Shown here: positions 34,677-43,924 of the stretch, piece by piece
Layout of the letters: each line of letters begins with the position of its first letter
Numbering within the stretch: the first letter of the stretch is position 1
NCBI GenBank assembly: GCA_017440575.1
Contig: JAFSGY010000074.1
Location: 1-59,831 of the forward strand
Direction: 5' to 3'
From: Lachnospiraceae bacterium
GTDB taxonomy: Bacteria; Bacillota; Clostridia; Lachnospirales; Lachnospiraceae
Length of the DNA stretch: 59,831 nucleotides
Notes under the pieces: model-generated
The model's input: only the letters and a program-made list of their open reading frames with translations
What the model was told of the DNA's origin: nothing
The model's database searches: none
Position numbers and translations under genes: made by a program

Positions 34677-36101
34677 ATGAAAGAAGTAGGAAAGAAAAGT
34701 AGGGTAATTGAAGTTTATAGTCTTACGTTTATAGACTTAATCTGTACCATGATTTCATTTGGTATCGCTGCATTGTTGAGACACACGAACGATGCAAATG
34801 GACCATTGGATATGGAAAGTGCGATTATGGCATGTTTGTTGTTAATGCTGTGTAGTACCGTTTACAATGTGCTAATCGATGGAAATAGAGAATTTTTTAA
34901 GCGTGACCAGTATGTTGAGTTTGTTGCTGTATTGAAGTGTACTTTTACCGTATTGATTACGACATTGGTATTGATGTTCTTTTTACAGTCAACCTATGCG
35001 TTGTCACGTATGTTATTGGTTATTTATGCAGTGATTAATCTGTTACTGACCTTTATTGTACATTGTACATATAAGAAGATGGTGTTGAAGCACTATACAA
35101 CAAGTGGAGCTGGTAATAAGGTGCTTGTTGTAACTACGACTGATAGAGGAACAACACTGATGGAGCAGCTTAAACTGAATCTTCCATGGGATTCTGAGCT
35201 GGTAGCAGCTTGCGTTATGGATTCTAAAAAGATTGAATACGATATGAATGGTATTCCTGTTGTAGCGAATGCAGAGAGTTTGTATGACGTTGCTGGTAAG
35301 ATGGCTTTAGATGAGGTATTGATTGATTTACCGGATTATCCTTCCAGTGAGTTGAAGAAGCTGGTCTCTGATTTACAGCAGATGGGTGTTGCCTGTCACT
35401 GTATTATTCATACGTTTCAGATTGAAGGTTCTGCTAGAAGTATTGGAACATTTGGTAATAAGCCTGTTGTTTCTTATGAGAAGAGCACCATTGATTTTAG
35501 AAGAGCATTAGTAAAGCGTGCGATTGATATCGTTGGTGCGACGGTAGGTCTACTGATTACTGCTGTAGTAACTCCATTTGTAGCACTTGCCATTAAGATT
35601 GAGGCGCCGGGTCCTGTATTCTTCTCTCAGGAGAGAGTTGGAAGAAATGGTCGTAGATTTAAGATTTATAAGTTCCGTTCTATGTATATGGACGCTGAGG
35701 AACGTAAGAAGGAACTGATGGAGAAGAACCAGATGAGTGGTCTGATGTTCAAGATGGATGATGACCCTCGTATTACCAAGGTTGGTAAGTTTATTCGTAA
35801 GACAAGTATCGATGAGTTACCTCAGTTCTACAATATTCTCGTAGGACAGATGAGTTTAGTAGGAACCAGACCACCAACAGTAGATGAATTCAATCAGTAT
35901 AGTTTGTATTATAAGAGACGTCTTAGTATGACACCGGGACTTACCGGTATGTGGCAGGTAAGTGGTAGAAGTAATATTACGGATTTTGATGAAGTAGTAA
36001 AGCTTGATTTAGAGTATATTGATAACTGGTCCTTAGGACTTGATATTAAGATACTGTTTATGACAGTGTATACGGTATTATTTAGCCGCGGAGCTGTGTA
36101 A
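34677..36101 (+). CDS. Polyprenyl-phosphate sugar-1-phosphate transferase (WbaP/CpsE type)
   Basis: The 474-aa enzyme has an N-terminal part with four membrane helices, a Rossmann-like CoA-binding-type middle domain and a C-terminal bacterial sugar transferase domain (about 285-474). Motifs there are KRAIDIVGATVGL, APGPVFFSQERVGRNG, KFRSM, SIDELPQFYNIL and the GTRPP-like loop. It starts assembly by moving a sugar-1-phosphate onto undecaprenyl phosphate. It is driven by the promoter at 34591 and followed by a terminator, so this first step can be controlled apart from the rest. No other initiating transferase was seen in the locus. Confidence 0.9.
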   Translation: MKEVGKKSRVIEVYSLTFIDLICTMISFGIAALLRHTNDANGPLDMESAIMACLLLMLCSTVYNVLIDGNREFFKRDQYVEFVAVLKCTFTVLITTLVLMFFLQSTYALSRMLLVIYAVINLLLTFIVHCTYKKMVLKHYTTSGAGNKVLVVTTTDRGTTLMEQLKLNLPWDSELVAACVMDSKKIEYDMNGIPVVANAESLYDVAGKMALDEVLIDLPDYPSSELKKLVSDLQQMGVACHCIIHTFQIEGSARSIGTFGNKPVVSYEKSTIDFRRALVKRAIDIVGATVGLLITAVVTPFVALAIKIEAPGPVFFSQERVGRNGRRFKIYKFRSMYMDAEERKKELMEKNQMSGLMFKMDDDPRITKVGKFIRKTSIDELPQFYNILVGQMSLVGTRPPTVDEFNQYSLYYKRRLSMTPGLTGMWQVSGRSNITDFDEVVKLDLEYIDNWSLGLDIKILFMTVYTVLFSRGAV

Positions 36102-36110
36102 GACTGTAAG

Positions 36111-36140
36111 AGGGTATTCTATGACGGGATACCCTTTTTC
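36111..36140 (+). terminator. Terminator after the initiating transferase
   Basis: AGGGTAT (36111-36117) pairs with ATACCCT (36129-36135) and is followed by TTTTT. Read-through would be needed for the following genes unless they have a promoter that I did not detect. Confidence 0.7.
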
Positions 36141-36163
36141 TATGAGAATGAGAGAGTGATTGG

Positions 36164-37150
36164 ATGAAAGATATGGTAGCAATCTCTATTGTAATACCTG
36201 TCTATAATGTGGAAACTTTTCTGCGAGATTGTTTGGATTCTATAGAAGCCCAGAACTTCGCTTCCTATGAAGTGATTCTTGTAAATGACGGTTCCACAGA
36301 TTCTTCACCTATGATTGCGCAGGAATATGTGGACAGGCATGCGAACTGGGAGTTAATTCATAAGGAAAATGGTGGATTATCCTCGGCGAGGAATGCGGGT
36401 ATTGCCAGAGCAAAGGGCGAGTACATCTGCTTTGTGGATTCGGATGATTATATTGCATCGGATTATTTGCAGAGACTATATGAAGCGGCTGTAACATATA
36501 AGGCAGATATGGTAATAGCGGATTATCATGAGGTGGATGAATCAGGGCAGGACTTAGAGCGAGATAAGGGAGAGGCATTATATCAGCAGGGACTTGTTGA
36601 GAAGCTTGATGCGTTGAATGCATTAACTTATGTTGGCGGTTATCACTATGCTACGGCGGTTGTGGTGGCGTGGAACAAGCTGATAAGAACGGAGGTTATG
36701 AAGCAGTTTTCTTATGCCGAGGGGGTGCTTCATGAGGATGAGTTTATCATTATGCCTTTGTTGTTAGCTTGTGACAGGATTGTATGGATTGAGGATGATT
36801 TATATTTTTACAGGCAGCGAGAAGGCAGTATTATGCAGGATGAGATGCTGGCATTTCGACATTTGCAGGTGTTGGATGCTTTTGAGGAGCGCATACAGTT
36901 GTCGAATGCTGCTGGAAATGCAGAGCTTACCCATAAGCTAAAGAGGGCTTATTTTTGGGATATTGAGGTCTGGTATTATTTTATGCGGACGATTTATAAA
37001 GTGCCGTGGTATAGGCTTTATTGTTTTTTTAACGGAAGAATGTGGGGAGCGCTCTTTAAATACGGTAGGATCTGGTGGAAGCGCAAGGTAGTGGAGTATA
37101 TCATTTTTGCGATGGCGCCAGAGGTGTATTTGAAGTTTATATATAAATGA
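36164..37150 (+). CDS. Family 2 glycosyltransferase
   Basis: The 328-aa GT-A enzyme has ISIVIPVYNVETFLRDCLDSI near the start, NDGSTDSS (41-48) and the metal-binding DSDD at 92-95. A hydrophobic C-terminal region may sit at the membrane. Its GC content is higher than that of the 21.9-34.6 kb block. It is likely a transferase for the ABC-exported glycan. Confidence 0.9.
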   Translation: MKDMVAISIVIPVYNVETFLRDCLDSIEAQNFASYEVILVNDGSTDSSPMIAQEYVDRHANWELIHKENGGLSSARNAGIARAKGEYICFVDSDDYIASDYLQRLYEAAVTYKADMVIADYHEVDESGQDLERDKGEALYQQGLVEKLDALNALTYVGGYHYATAVVVAWNKLIRTEVMKQFSYAEGVLHEDEFIIMPLLLACDRIVWIEDDLYFYRQREGSIMQDEMLAFRHLQVLDAFEERIQLSNAAGNAELTHKLKRAYFWDIEVWYYFMRTIYKVPWYRLYCFFNGRMWGALFKYGRIWWKRKVVEYIIFAMAPEVYLKFIYK

Positions 37151-37174
37151 TAAGGGTTGTTGGAGAGAGAGATT

Positions 37175-38014
37175 ATGAAAAAATGGAAAACAGTGATTGA
37201 GCCAAGTGCTAGGCTCTTTGATTTTAAATTTAAGGAAATTTGGGAATATAGGGACTTAGGATTTACATTTATCCGTAAGAATTATATTACAAGGTACAAG
37301 CAGACGATTTTTGCGCCGTTGTATATGATTCTGTCCCCGCTTCTGACGAGTGGAATTTTTTCGGTGGTATTTGGTACGATTGCAAAGATTTCAACAGATG
37401 GTATTCCGAATTTCCTTTTTTATATGACTGGTAACCTAATCTGGGGTTTTTTTTCCGGCTGTATGTGGGGAAATAACAATATTTTTGAAGGAAATGCATA
37501 CATAATGGGAAAGGTTTATTTTCCGAGACTGGTTATTCCACTGGCGAATACGATAACGAAGTTGATTGATATGACGGTACAGTTCCTAATGTTTATCTTG
37601 TTCTTTTTCCTGTTTCAGTTTCAGGGACATGAGTTTTCGGCAAATGCATGGGTATGTGCGATTCCGTTTCTGCTATTGATGATGGCTGGTATGGGATTTG
37701 GTATTGGATTGATTTTCTCATCCTTGACGATTAAGTATCGTGACTTTAATGTCATGCTGGGATTTGGGATGAATCTGTTGATGTATGCGTCACCGATTAT
37801 TTATCCGACTTCGAATCTGGAGGGAATCTGGAGAGAGTTGATTCTGATTAATCCGGTTGCTGGTGTGATTGAGACGTTCCGATATGCCTTTTTTGGTGTG
37901 GGAGCAGTACCGATTGGTTCCTTAATCTGGGGATTTGCATTAACGGTAGTTCTTCTGACGGTTGGTCTGGTGTTATTTAACAGAGTAGAGAAGACCTTTA
38001 TTGATACGGTATAG
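37175..38014 (+). CDS. ABC-2 type polysaccharide exporter permease (Wzm/TagG type)
   Basis: The 279-aa protein has six membrane helices and the ABC-2 family pattern (RYKQTIFAPLYMILSPLLTSGIF, then LINPVAGVIETFRYAFFG). With the ATPase at 41570 it should export a complete lipid-linked glycan or teichoic-acid-like polymer. The start ATG 37175 follows GGAGAG; a TTG at 37157 is less likely. The ATPase is encoded five genes downstream rather than next door, with a carrier protein and other genes between. Confidence 0.87.
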   Translation: MKKWKTVIEPSARLFDFKFKEIWEYRDLGFTFIRKNYITRYKQTIFAPLYMILSPLLTSGIFSVVFGTIAKISTDGIPNFLFYMTGNLIWGFFSGCMWGNNNIFEGNAYIMGKVYFPRLVIPLANTITKLIDMTVQFLMFILFFFLFQFQGHEFSANAWVCAIPFLLLMMAGMGFGIGLIFSSLTIKYRDFNVMLGFGMNLLMYASPIIYPTSNLEGIWRELILINPVAGVIETFRYAFFGVGAVPIGSLIWGFALTVVLLTVGLVLFNRVEKTFIDTV

Positions 38015-38024
38015 TGAGGTAGAT

Positions 38025-39077
38025 ATGAGTTACGTATTTAGTGTGATTGTACCGGTTTATCAGGTAGAGGAGTTTTTACCCAGATGTTTGGAGTCGATAC
38101 GGAACCAGAAGTATGAGAATTATGAGGTGATTATGATAGATGATGGTTCACCGGATGGTTCGGGAGAGATTTGTGAGCAGTATGCGAGCCATTATGAGAA
38201 CTGGAGGGTGATTCATCAGGAGAACAGTGGTCTGGCAGCCGCAAGAAATACGGGATTAGAGTATGCTTCAGGAAGATATATTGTATTTCTCGATTCGGAT
38301 GATTACATAGAAAAAGAGTACTTGATGAAGGCTTATGTGGTTCTGGAAGAGGATGGCTTTGATGTTTGTTCTTTTTCTTCCAGAAGAACCGATGAAGAGG
38401 GACGTTTTCTGTATGAGCAGCGTTTTAACGACATGGTCGAGGTGTGGGAAGGCGTACAGGCAGAGCAGGAACGGTTTCTAATCGACTATTTTTTACAATA
38501 TAAGGGCGGATGGGAAGCATGTTTTCATGTGTTCCGTAGAGATATTATTGAGAAAAATCAGATGCGGTTTGATACGTCGCTGACTTTTGCGGAGGATTTG
38601 CCTTTTACTTTTGAATACATGTTGTATGTAGACCGCTATGCGAAGCTTCCGGATATTTTATATAACTATACAAAGAGAACGGGGTCTCTTACGACGAGTC
38701 TTCATATGAAGAAGCAGGTTAAGGGTGTGTTAGCCAGAGATTTTTCGGATATGTATCAGGCTTTGAAGAAGTATGATGCGAAGTATTATGATGATACCAA
38801 GACTGCATTGATTTATGCAGCGATGCATCACTATTTTACAGATGAATATCTTCATTATGTGAGTATGGATGAGCTGCGTGATATTTTGAGACAGTCACAG
38901 ACATATGAGCTGATTCATCGGAACCTATGTATGTTACGGAAGCAGAAGGAAGGATTACAAGCGCAGTATGGTTGGAAAGATGGTGGAAGGCTGTATTGCC
39001 TTATGATGTTTTTGCTGGATGGAAGCCATAAGAAGTATGAGAAGCGCTGGGAAAAGATTTTGAGAGAGAATAGATGA
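38025..39077 (+). CDS. Family 2 glycosyltransferase
   Basis: The 350-aa GT-A enzyme has FSVIVPVYQVEEFLPRCLESI at the start, IDDGSPDGS (38-46) and the metal-binding DSDD at 90-93. The ATG at 38025 follows GTGAGG; an upstream ATG at 38001 lies inside the permease gene and is not needed. It belongs to the ABC-exporter part of the locus. Confidence 0.9.
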   Translation: MSYVFSVIVPVYQVEEFLPRCLESIRNQKYENYEVIMIDDGSPDGSGEICEQYASHYENWRVIHQENSGLAAARNTGLEYASGRYIVFLDSDDYIEKEYLMKAYVVLEEDGFDVCSFSSRRTDEEGRFLYEQRFNDMVEVWEGVQAEQERFLIDYFLQYKGGWEACFHVFRRDIIEKNQMRFDTSLTFAEDLPFTFEYMLYVDRYAKLPDILYNYTKRTGSLTTSLHMKKQVKGVLARDFSDMYQALKKYDAKYYDDTKTALIYAAMHHYFTDEYLHYVSMDELRDILRQSQTYELIHRNLCMLRKQKEGLQAQYGWKDGGRLYCLMMFLLDGSHKKYEKRWEKILRENR

Positions 39078-39087
39078 GGGTGAGAGT

Positions 39088-40242
39088 ATGAGAATATTAG
39101 TGGTAAATGATTTGCTTCAGGGTGGAGGCGTTGAGAAGTTGATGTATGACCTTGTCATGCGTTTTCATGATGAGCATGAGATGACGATTTTAACGGATAA
39201 GATGGATCCGGAATTTGCGGATATTTATCCTGAGAATGTCGGTTATTTGTATCAGATGGAGAAGGATTATCCCAAAGGGAGAACGAAGCTGGAGCGTAAG
39301 CTGATTGCGCGTACCAGATATAAGCGTGAGAGTGCACTGAAAGCGAAAATCGAGAGTATGAAGTTCGATGTCTTGCTGTGTATGAAGGAAAGCTGGATTA
39401 TGATGATGGCGATGACCTATGGCAGCTATATTCCAAAGAGAATTGCATGGGTTCATACGGATTATACCAAGTCTTACTATACAAGGGATTGGTATGGTAA
39501 TGAAGAAAATGAAGTAAAGTTCATGCAGAAGTTCCATCATGTAATCTGCGTGTCACAGATGATTTTGGACAGTATCAAGTCTGTCATTGGTGATCCGGGG
39601 AATTTGTTACTTCGTTATAATCCATTAGATGCAAATGAGATTATTGAGAAGTCCCTAGAGCCTGTTGAGGATATTAAGAGAACGGAAAAGCCATTGTTTG
39701 TTACAGTGGGAAGACTGAATTATCAGAAGGGCTTTGATATATTACTGGAAGTGTGTAATCTGCTGAATCAGGAAGGCTATCAGTACGAATTATGGATTGT
39801 CGGTGGTGGTGAGAACTGGAACAATTATCAGGTGCAGCATGACTTGGAGAATCAGATTTTCCGTTATCATCTAGACAATGTCTTTTTACTGGGACATCGT
39901 AAGAATCCGCATAAGTATGTGAAGCAGGCTGACTGGTTCCTGTCTTCATCCAGATATGAGGGATTTTCCTTCGTGAGTCAGGAGGCGGCGATTATTGGTA
40001 AGCCTTTGGTATTGACAGAGTGTGCCGGTGTTATGGAACTATTAAAGACAAGAGATAACGGTATTGTGATGGAGAATTCCTTTGCTGGTATCTATCTTGG
40101 TATGAAGCAGGCGCTTGAGCATCCGGAAATGGCACAGGAGTATGTGAAGCGAATGGATATTCCGGATCCATATTTTTATGGTGAGGGTCGTATGAAGGCT
40201 ATTGAAGAATTGTTTACATCGGATGCGATGGGTGGTGAATAA
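39088..40242 (+). CDS. Family 4 glycosyltransferase
   Basis: The 384-aa GT-B enzyme has MRILVVNDLLQGGGVEKLMYDL at the start, FVTVGRLNYQKGFDILLEV in the donor domain and the E-x7-E motif EGFSFVSQEAA. It adds a sugar, with retention of the anomeric centre, to the glycan. It is followed after two bases by an acyltransferase gene, so the two are likely translated together. Confidence 0.9.
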   Translation: MRILVVNDLLQGGGVEKLMYDLVMRFHDEHEMTILTDKMDPEFADIYPENVGYLYQMEKDYPKGRTKLERKLIARTRYKRESALKAKIESMKFDVLLCMKESWIMMMAMTYGSYIPKRIAWVHTDYTKSYYTRDWYGNEENEVKFMQKFHHVICVSQMILDSIKSVIGDPGNLLLRYNPLDANEIIEKSLEPVEDIKRTEKPLFVTVGRLNYQKGFDILLEVCNLLNQEGYQYELWIVGGGENWNNYQVQHDLENQIFRYHLDNVFLLGHRKNPHKYVKQADWFLSSSRYEGFSFVSQEAAIIGKPLVLTECAGVMELLKTRDNGIVMENSFAGIYLGMKQALEHPEMAQEYVKRMDIPDPYFYGEGRMKAIEELFTSDAMGGE

Positions 40243-40244
40243 GC

Positions 40245-41306
40245 ATGGAAAAGAGAGTGAATTCCATTGGAATGTTTGACTTTAGCAGAGGTTTTTTGAT
40301 GTTTGCGGTGGTCATGGCACATTCGTTTACGCAGTATTTTAAATACTGGGAGCCACAGTACATGACAATATGGTGGCTTCCGGCATTATTGGCAATGAAG
40401 CCGGTGATCTATGGTGTGATTCCGATGTTTTTCATCATGAGTGGATATGGCTTTCGTAAGAAGCCGATGGGCAGATGTATCAAGGAGAGAACCCGCTATC
40501 TGATGAAGCCTTATGTGGTGGTTGGTATAGTGGTAACCATGCTGGCTTTGGTAAAGTGTGTGCTGCGTGATGGTTCTAAGGTGGCAACTCTTTGGGAATA
40601 TGGTGTACCGTTCTTATTAGGGCTCTGTCCGGGCAGTATGCAGATAGGTGAATATTATGTTGGTTCCATTGGACCGTTATGGTTTTTGGTAGTGTTATTC
40701 TTTGGCTGGATTATCTTAAATCTGGCATTTCAGATACAGAGTGAAGGAAGCCGCTTGCTTTGTCTTGGTGTAGGAATGTTAGTATGCACGAGATTGCCGT
40801 TTTTGTCTTTTATTCCGTATTGTCTGATACAGTCGGTGTGCTGTGCGTTCTATATGTACATAGGATATGTCATTAAGAAATACAATCTGTTAAATGAGAA
40901 GCTGTCAAGGCAGAATCTGATTATCCTGTTAATCATTGCGTGTGCAGTTTTGCCTTTTGGTAATATCGAGGTATCACAGAATGTATGGGCATTAGGAAGT
41001 CTTGATTTTGTGGCTGGTGCAGTGGTTGGATTTTTATTTTTGAAGCTGTTTCATTTAAGCAATCGTTATCATGGCAAGCTTGTGAATGCATTCAGAACAG
41101 CAGGAAAATATTCGCTGTATATATTATGTTTTCATACGATAGAGTATCTGGTATTTCCATGGGAACTGGTATCGGTGCACTTTACAGGTCATGTGATTGC
41201 AGGAACGCTTGTGACCTTTGCTATTCGTAGTGTGATGATAGCTGCCGGATGTTACTTGGTAAAGATATATTTGAATAAGAAAATGAAAAAGAGTAGAACA
41301 AAATAG
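40245..41306 (+). CDS. Acyltransferase 3 family membrane protein, second copy
   Basis: The 353-aa integral membrane protein has about ten helices; its N-terminus (SIGMFDFSRGFLMFAVVMAHSFT) carries the family His. It stands immediately before an acyl carrier protein gene, which suggests that the acyl group may come from that carrier rather than from acetyl-CoA. Proteins of this family acylate sugars or lipids at the membrane. Confidence 0.85.
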   Translation: MEKRVNSIGMFDFSRGFLMFAVVMAHSFTQYFKYWEPQYMTIWWLPALLAMKPVIYGVIPMFFIMSGYGFRKKPMGRCIKERTRYLMKPYVVVGIVVTMLALVKCVLRDGSKVATLWEYGVPFLLGLCPGSMQIGEYYVGSIGPLWFLVVLFFGWIILNLAFQIQSEGSRLLCLGVGMLVCTRLPFLSFIPYCLIQSVCCAFYMYIGYVIKKYNLLNEKLSRQNLIILLIIACAVLPFGNIEVSQNVWALGSLDFVAGAVVGFLFLKLFHLSNRYHGKLVNAFRTAGKYSLYILCFHTIEYLVFPWELVSVHFTGHVIAGTLVTFAIRSVMIAAGCYLVKIYLNKKMKKSRTK

Positions 41307-41318
41307 GAGGATTTTGAG

Positions 41319-41552
41319 ATGAATAGAGAAGAGATTTTAGAGAGATTAACAGGTGTGATTCGTGAGATTATGTGTGATTCTAGTGTAGAAGTTACGGAAG
41401 AAATGAATCTGATTGATGATTTAGGATTGGATTCCTTAGAGGCTATGGAGCTGATGATGGAAGTGGAGAATGAGTTCGGTGTAGAGATTCCACAGGATGA
41501 TATCAGCAGTTTTGTAAAGGTGCAGGATTTTATTGACTATCTGGAGAAATAA
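41319..41552 (+). CDS. Acyl carrier protein, first of two
   Basis: The 77-aa acidic four-helix protein has the phosphopantetheine site DDLGLDSLEAM with Ser39. AGGAGG precedes the start. It sits inside the polysaccharide locus between an acyltransferase gene and the exporter ATPase gene. This points to a dedicated carrier that activates an acyl or amino-acyl group for attachment to the glycan, as in D-alanyl carrier systems, rather than the carrier of fatty acid synthesis. A phosphopantetheinyl transferase must come from elsewhere. Confidence 0.9.
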   Translation: MNREEILERLTGVIREIMCDSSVEVTEEMNLIDDLGLDSLEAMELMMEVENEFGVEIPQDDISSFVKVQDFIDYLEK

Positions 41553-41569
41553 GAGAGTCGGAGATTGAG

Positions 41570-42808
41570 ATGAGTGAAAAAGATATAATAATTAAGGTTG
41601 AAGATGTACATAAGGAATATTGGCTGGGAAGTATTGACAGACACTCTTTTCGTGAGGAATTGGAGAGGAGACGTAATCCTGAGAGTGCCAAGATTCCTGA
41701 GAGAAAGAAGATAAATGCTCTGAATGGTGTCAGCTTTGAGATTGAGCGTGGCGAAGCAGTTGGTATCATTGGTGCGAATGGAGCCGGAAAGTCTACGTTG
41801 TTGAAGATTTTATCGAGAGTAACGGCACCTACGTCAGGAAAGGTATATTTAGATGGTACGCTTTCGAGTATGCTGGAAGTAGGAACTGGCTTTCATCCAG
41901 AGCTGAGTGGTAGAGAGAATATTTATATTAATGGTACGATTCTTGGAATGACAAGGAAGGAAATCGATTCTAAGATAGAGGATATTATTGAGTTTTCGGA
42001 GATTCGTGACTTTATCGATACGCCGGTTAAGCGTTATTCATCCGGTATGTATGTGAAGCTTGCGTTTTCAGTAGCGGCGTATCTGGATTCGGATATTATG
42101 ATCCTGGATGAGGTATTGGCTGTTGGCGATATGAAGTTCCAGAAGAAGTGTCTGGACAAGATGCGTGAGCTGTCTGCTAAAGAGGGCAGAACGTTATTAT
42201 GTGTAAGTCATAATATGGTGACGATTAGTAAGTTCTGTAAGAGATGTATCGTGTTGGATAAGGGCAAGGTAATCTTTGATGGTGATACACAGGAGGCAGT
42301 AAGGGCGTATTTTGGTGAGAAGAAGGAAACGCCGACTTTTATCGACTTTTCACAGAACCGAAGATTTTTATGGCTGCAGCGTGATGAGATTCGTTTACAG
42401 ACGGCAAGCTATGTGGATAAAGAGGAAGCTGTTTTCTGGGAAGGTGAGAAGGTACGTTTGAACTTTACATGGCTGTATCATGCTGACCTTGTGAATCTGT
42501 GTCTGCGTGTGGAGGTTTTTGATAGCGTGGAAAATGGCGTGGCTGCTGCATTTCTCTATGATTTGGAGAGTAAGGATGCCGGAGAGAGCGGTGGTGTGAC
42601 CGTTGATTTGGATATTTCGTGGCTGAAGGAAGGCAAGTATAAGACGATTTATACGTTATTTGTCCGTGATACGGACGGCGAGAGCATTGATTTGGACTGT
42701 GTGAATGGTCTGGACTTTGAAAAGAGAATCGTGACGGAGCGCGAGATTGTATGGCATTCTAAGTCATGGGGCTCTATTGAGCTGCCGAAGCTGGAAGTTG
42801 TAAGATAA
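41570..42808 (+). CDS. ABC exporter ATPase with C-terminal glycan-binding domain (Wzt type)
   Basis: The 412-aa protein has an ABC ATPase domain (about 5-250) with Walker A GANGAGKST (68-76), signature YSSGMYVKLAFS and Walker B DIMILDEVLAVGD. An extra beta-sandwich domain (about 265-412) of the type that reads the glycan end in Wzt proteins follows. It partners with the permease encoded at 37175. The C-terminal domain suggests that the polymer carries a particular end or decoration that must be present before export. Confidence 0.9.
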   Translation: MSEKDIIIKVEDVHKEYWLGSIDRHSFREELERRRNPESAKIPERKKINALNGVSFEIERGEAVGIIGANGAGKSTLLKILSRVTAPTSGKVYLDGTLSSMLEVGTGFHPELSGRENIYINGTILGMTRKEIDSKIEDIIEFSEIRDFIDTPVKRYSSGMYVKLAFSVAAYLDSDIMILDEVLAVGDMKFQKKCLDKMRELSAKEGRTLLCVSHNMVTISKFCKRCIVLDKGKVIFDGDTQEAVRAYFGEKKETPTFIDFSQNRRFLWLQRDEIRLQTASYVDKEEAVFWEGEKVRLNFTWLYHADLVNLCLRVEVFDSVENGVAAAFLYDLESKDAGESGGVTVDLDISWLKEGKYKTIYTLFVRDTDGESIDLDCVNGLDFEKRIVTEREIVWHSKSWGSIELPKLEVVR

Positions 42809-42829
42809 AGTTATGAGGGAGTATTTATC

Positions 42830-43924
42830 ATGAAGGAAAAGACTCTGTACAAGAATAAAATGAGTATGTTTGACCTGATTAAGGGTATCGCCATTTTTGC
42901 GGTTGTATTATGGCATACGATAGAATACTGGGGGGCTGAGCCGGGATTTCATCCTTGGATTATTGTGAATAGCATTTTTGGTGCATGCTGGATGCCGGTT
43001 TTTCTGCTAAGTAGTGCATACTGGTATAAGCCAAAGTCTGTCAAGTCTTATACAAAAGCACAGATTAATAATTTGTTGATACCATTCATGCGTATCGTAT
43101 TGGTGGAATGGTTTTTTGCCAGCGTTGGACATTATGCAAGATGGGGCAATTTTAAGGATATGCTTCGTAACTTGAGAAGTTTAATGATTGGAGCAGGTCT
43201 TGGCAATATGATAGAGTTTTTTGTTGGAGACTTGCGTATTTGTAATATTGGACCAATGTGGTTTATCCTGACGCTTTGTTTATCGGGAATTCTCTTTAAT
43301 ATGATTATGAGATGCGAAAAAATCAAGCACAAGCTGATACCGATTCTGGTATTAACAGCTGTAGGTGTTGTGTTTGGTAAGGCGAAGTGGCAGTTATACT
43401 GCTTTAGTGCGGTATTAGCAGGACTTCTTGGCTATTATGTCGGTTATCGATTAAAGGAAACAAAGTTCCTGGTTCGTAAGTGGAGAGGGCGTGATTATGC
43501 GCTTGTATGGGGAGCGATTGCTTTATGCTATGTAGTAGTAGCGATTCTTTCAGAAGCCGGTATGTATTGTAATGCTGTATATATTGTATTTGGACTTCCT
43601 ATGGGATTGATTGCCATTAGATTTGGCTTGCTTGTGAGCAAGGGTAAAGAGAATCCGATTATGGCATTTTTCCAGAAGATGGGAAGATATACGTCATGGA
43701 TTCTGATGATACATACAGTGGAAATGTTTACCTTTGACTGGGGCTGGGTAAAGGGCTGGTCTGTTTTTGCAGGAATGCCTCCGGTTGTAAGCTTTGTGAT
43801 TATTTTATTAACCCGTTGGATGCTAATCGTGATAGGATGTTTTATGATAGCAAAGGCAGGAAGACTATGGACGAGGATAAAGGAAAATGGCATTTCAGGA
43901 AGAATTGTTGGAGTGGAAAAATAA
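42830..43924 (+). CDS. Acyltransferase 3 family membrane protein, third copy
   Basis: The 364-aa integral membrane protein has about ten helices; the N-terminal MFDLIKGIAIFAVVLWHTIEY carries the family His. It is clearly related in plan to the proteins at 33571 and 40245. Its end overlaps the AMP-ligase gene by 38 bases, which ties it to the ligase/carrier pair that follows. Confidence 0.85.
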   Translation: MKEKTLYKNKMSMFDLIKGIAIFAVVLWHTIEYWGAEPGFHPWIIVNSIFGACWMPVFLLSSAYWYKPKSVKSYTKAQINNLLIPFMRIVLVEWFFASVGHYARWGNFKDMLRNLRSLMIGAGLGNMIEFFVGDLRICNIGPMWFILTLCLSGILFNMIMRCEKIKHKLIPILVLTAVGVVFGKAKWQLYCFSAVLAGLLGYYVGYRLKETKFLVRKWRGRDYALVWGAIALCYVVVAILSEAGMYCNAVYIVFGLPMGLIAIRFGLLVSKGKENPIMAFFQKMGRYTSWILMIHTVEMFTFDWGWVKGWSVFAGMPPVVSFVIILLTRWMLIVIGCFMIAKAGRLWTRIKENGISGRIVGVEK

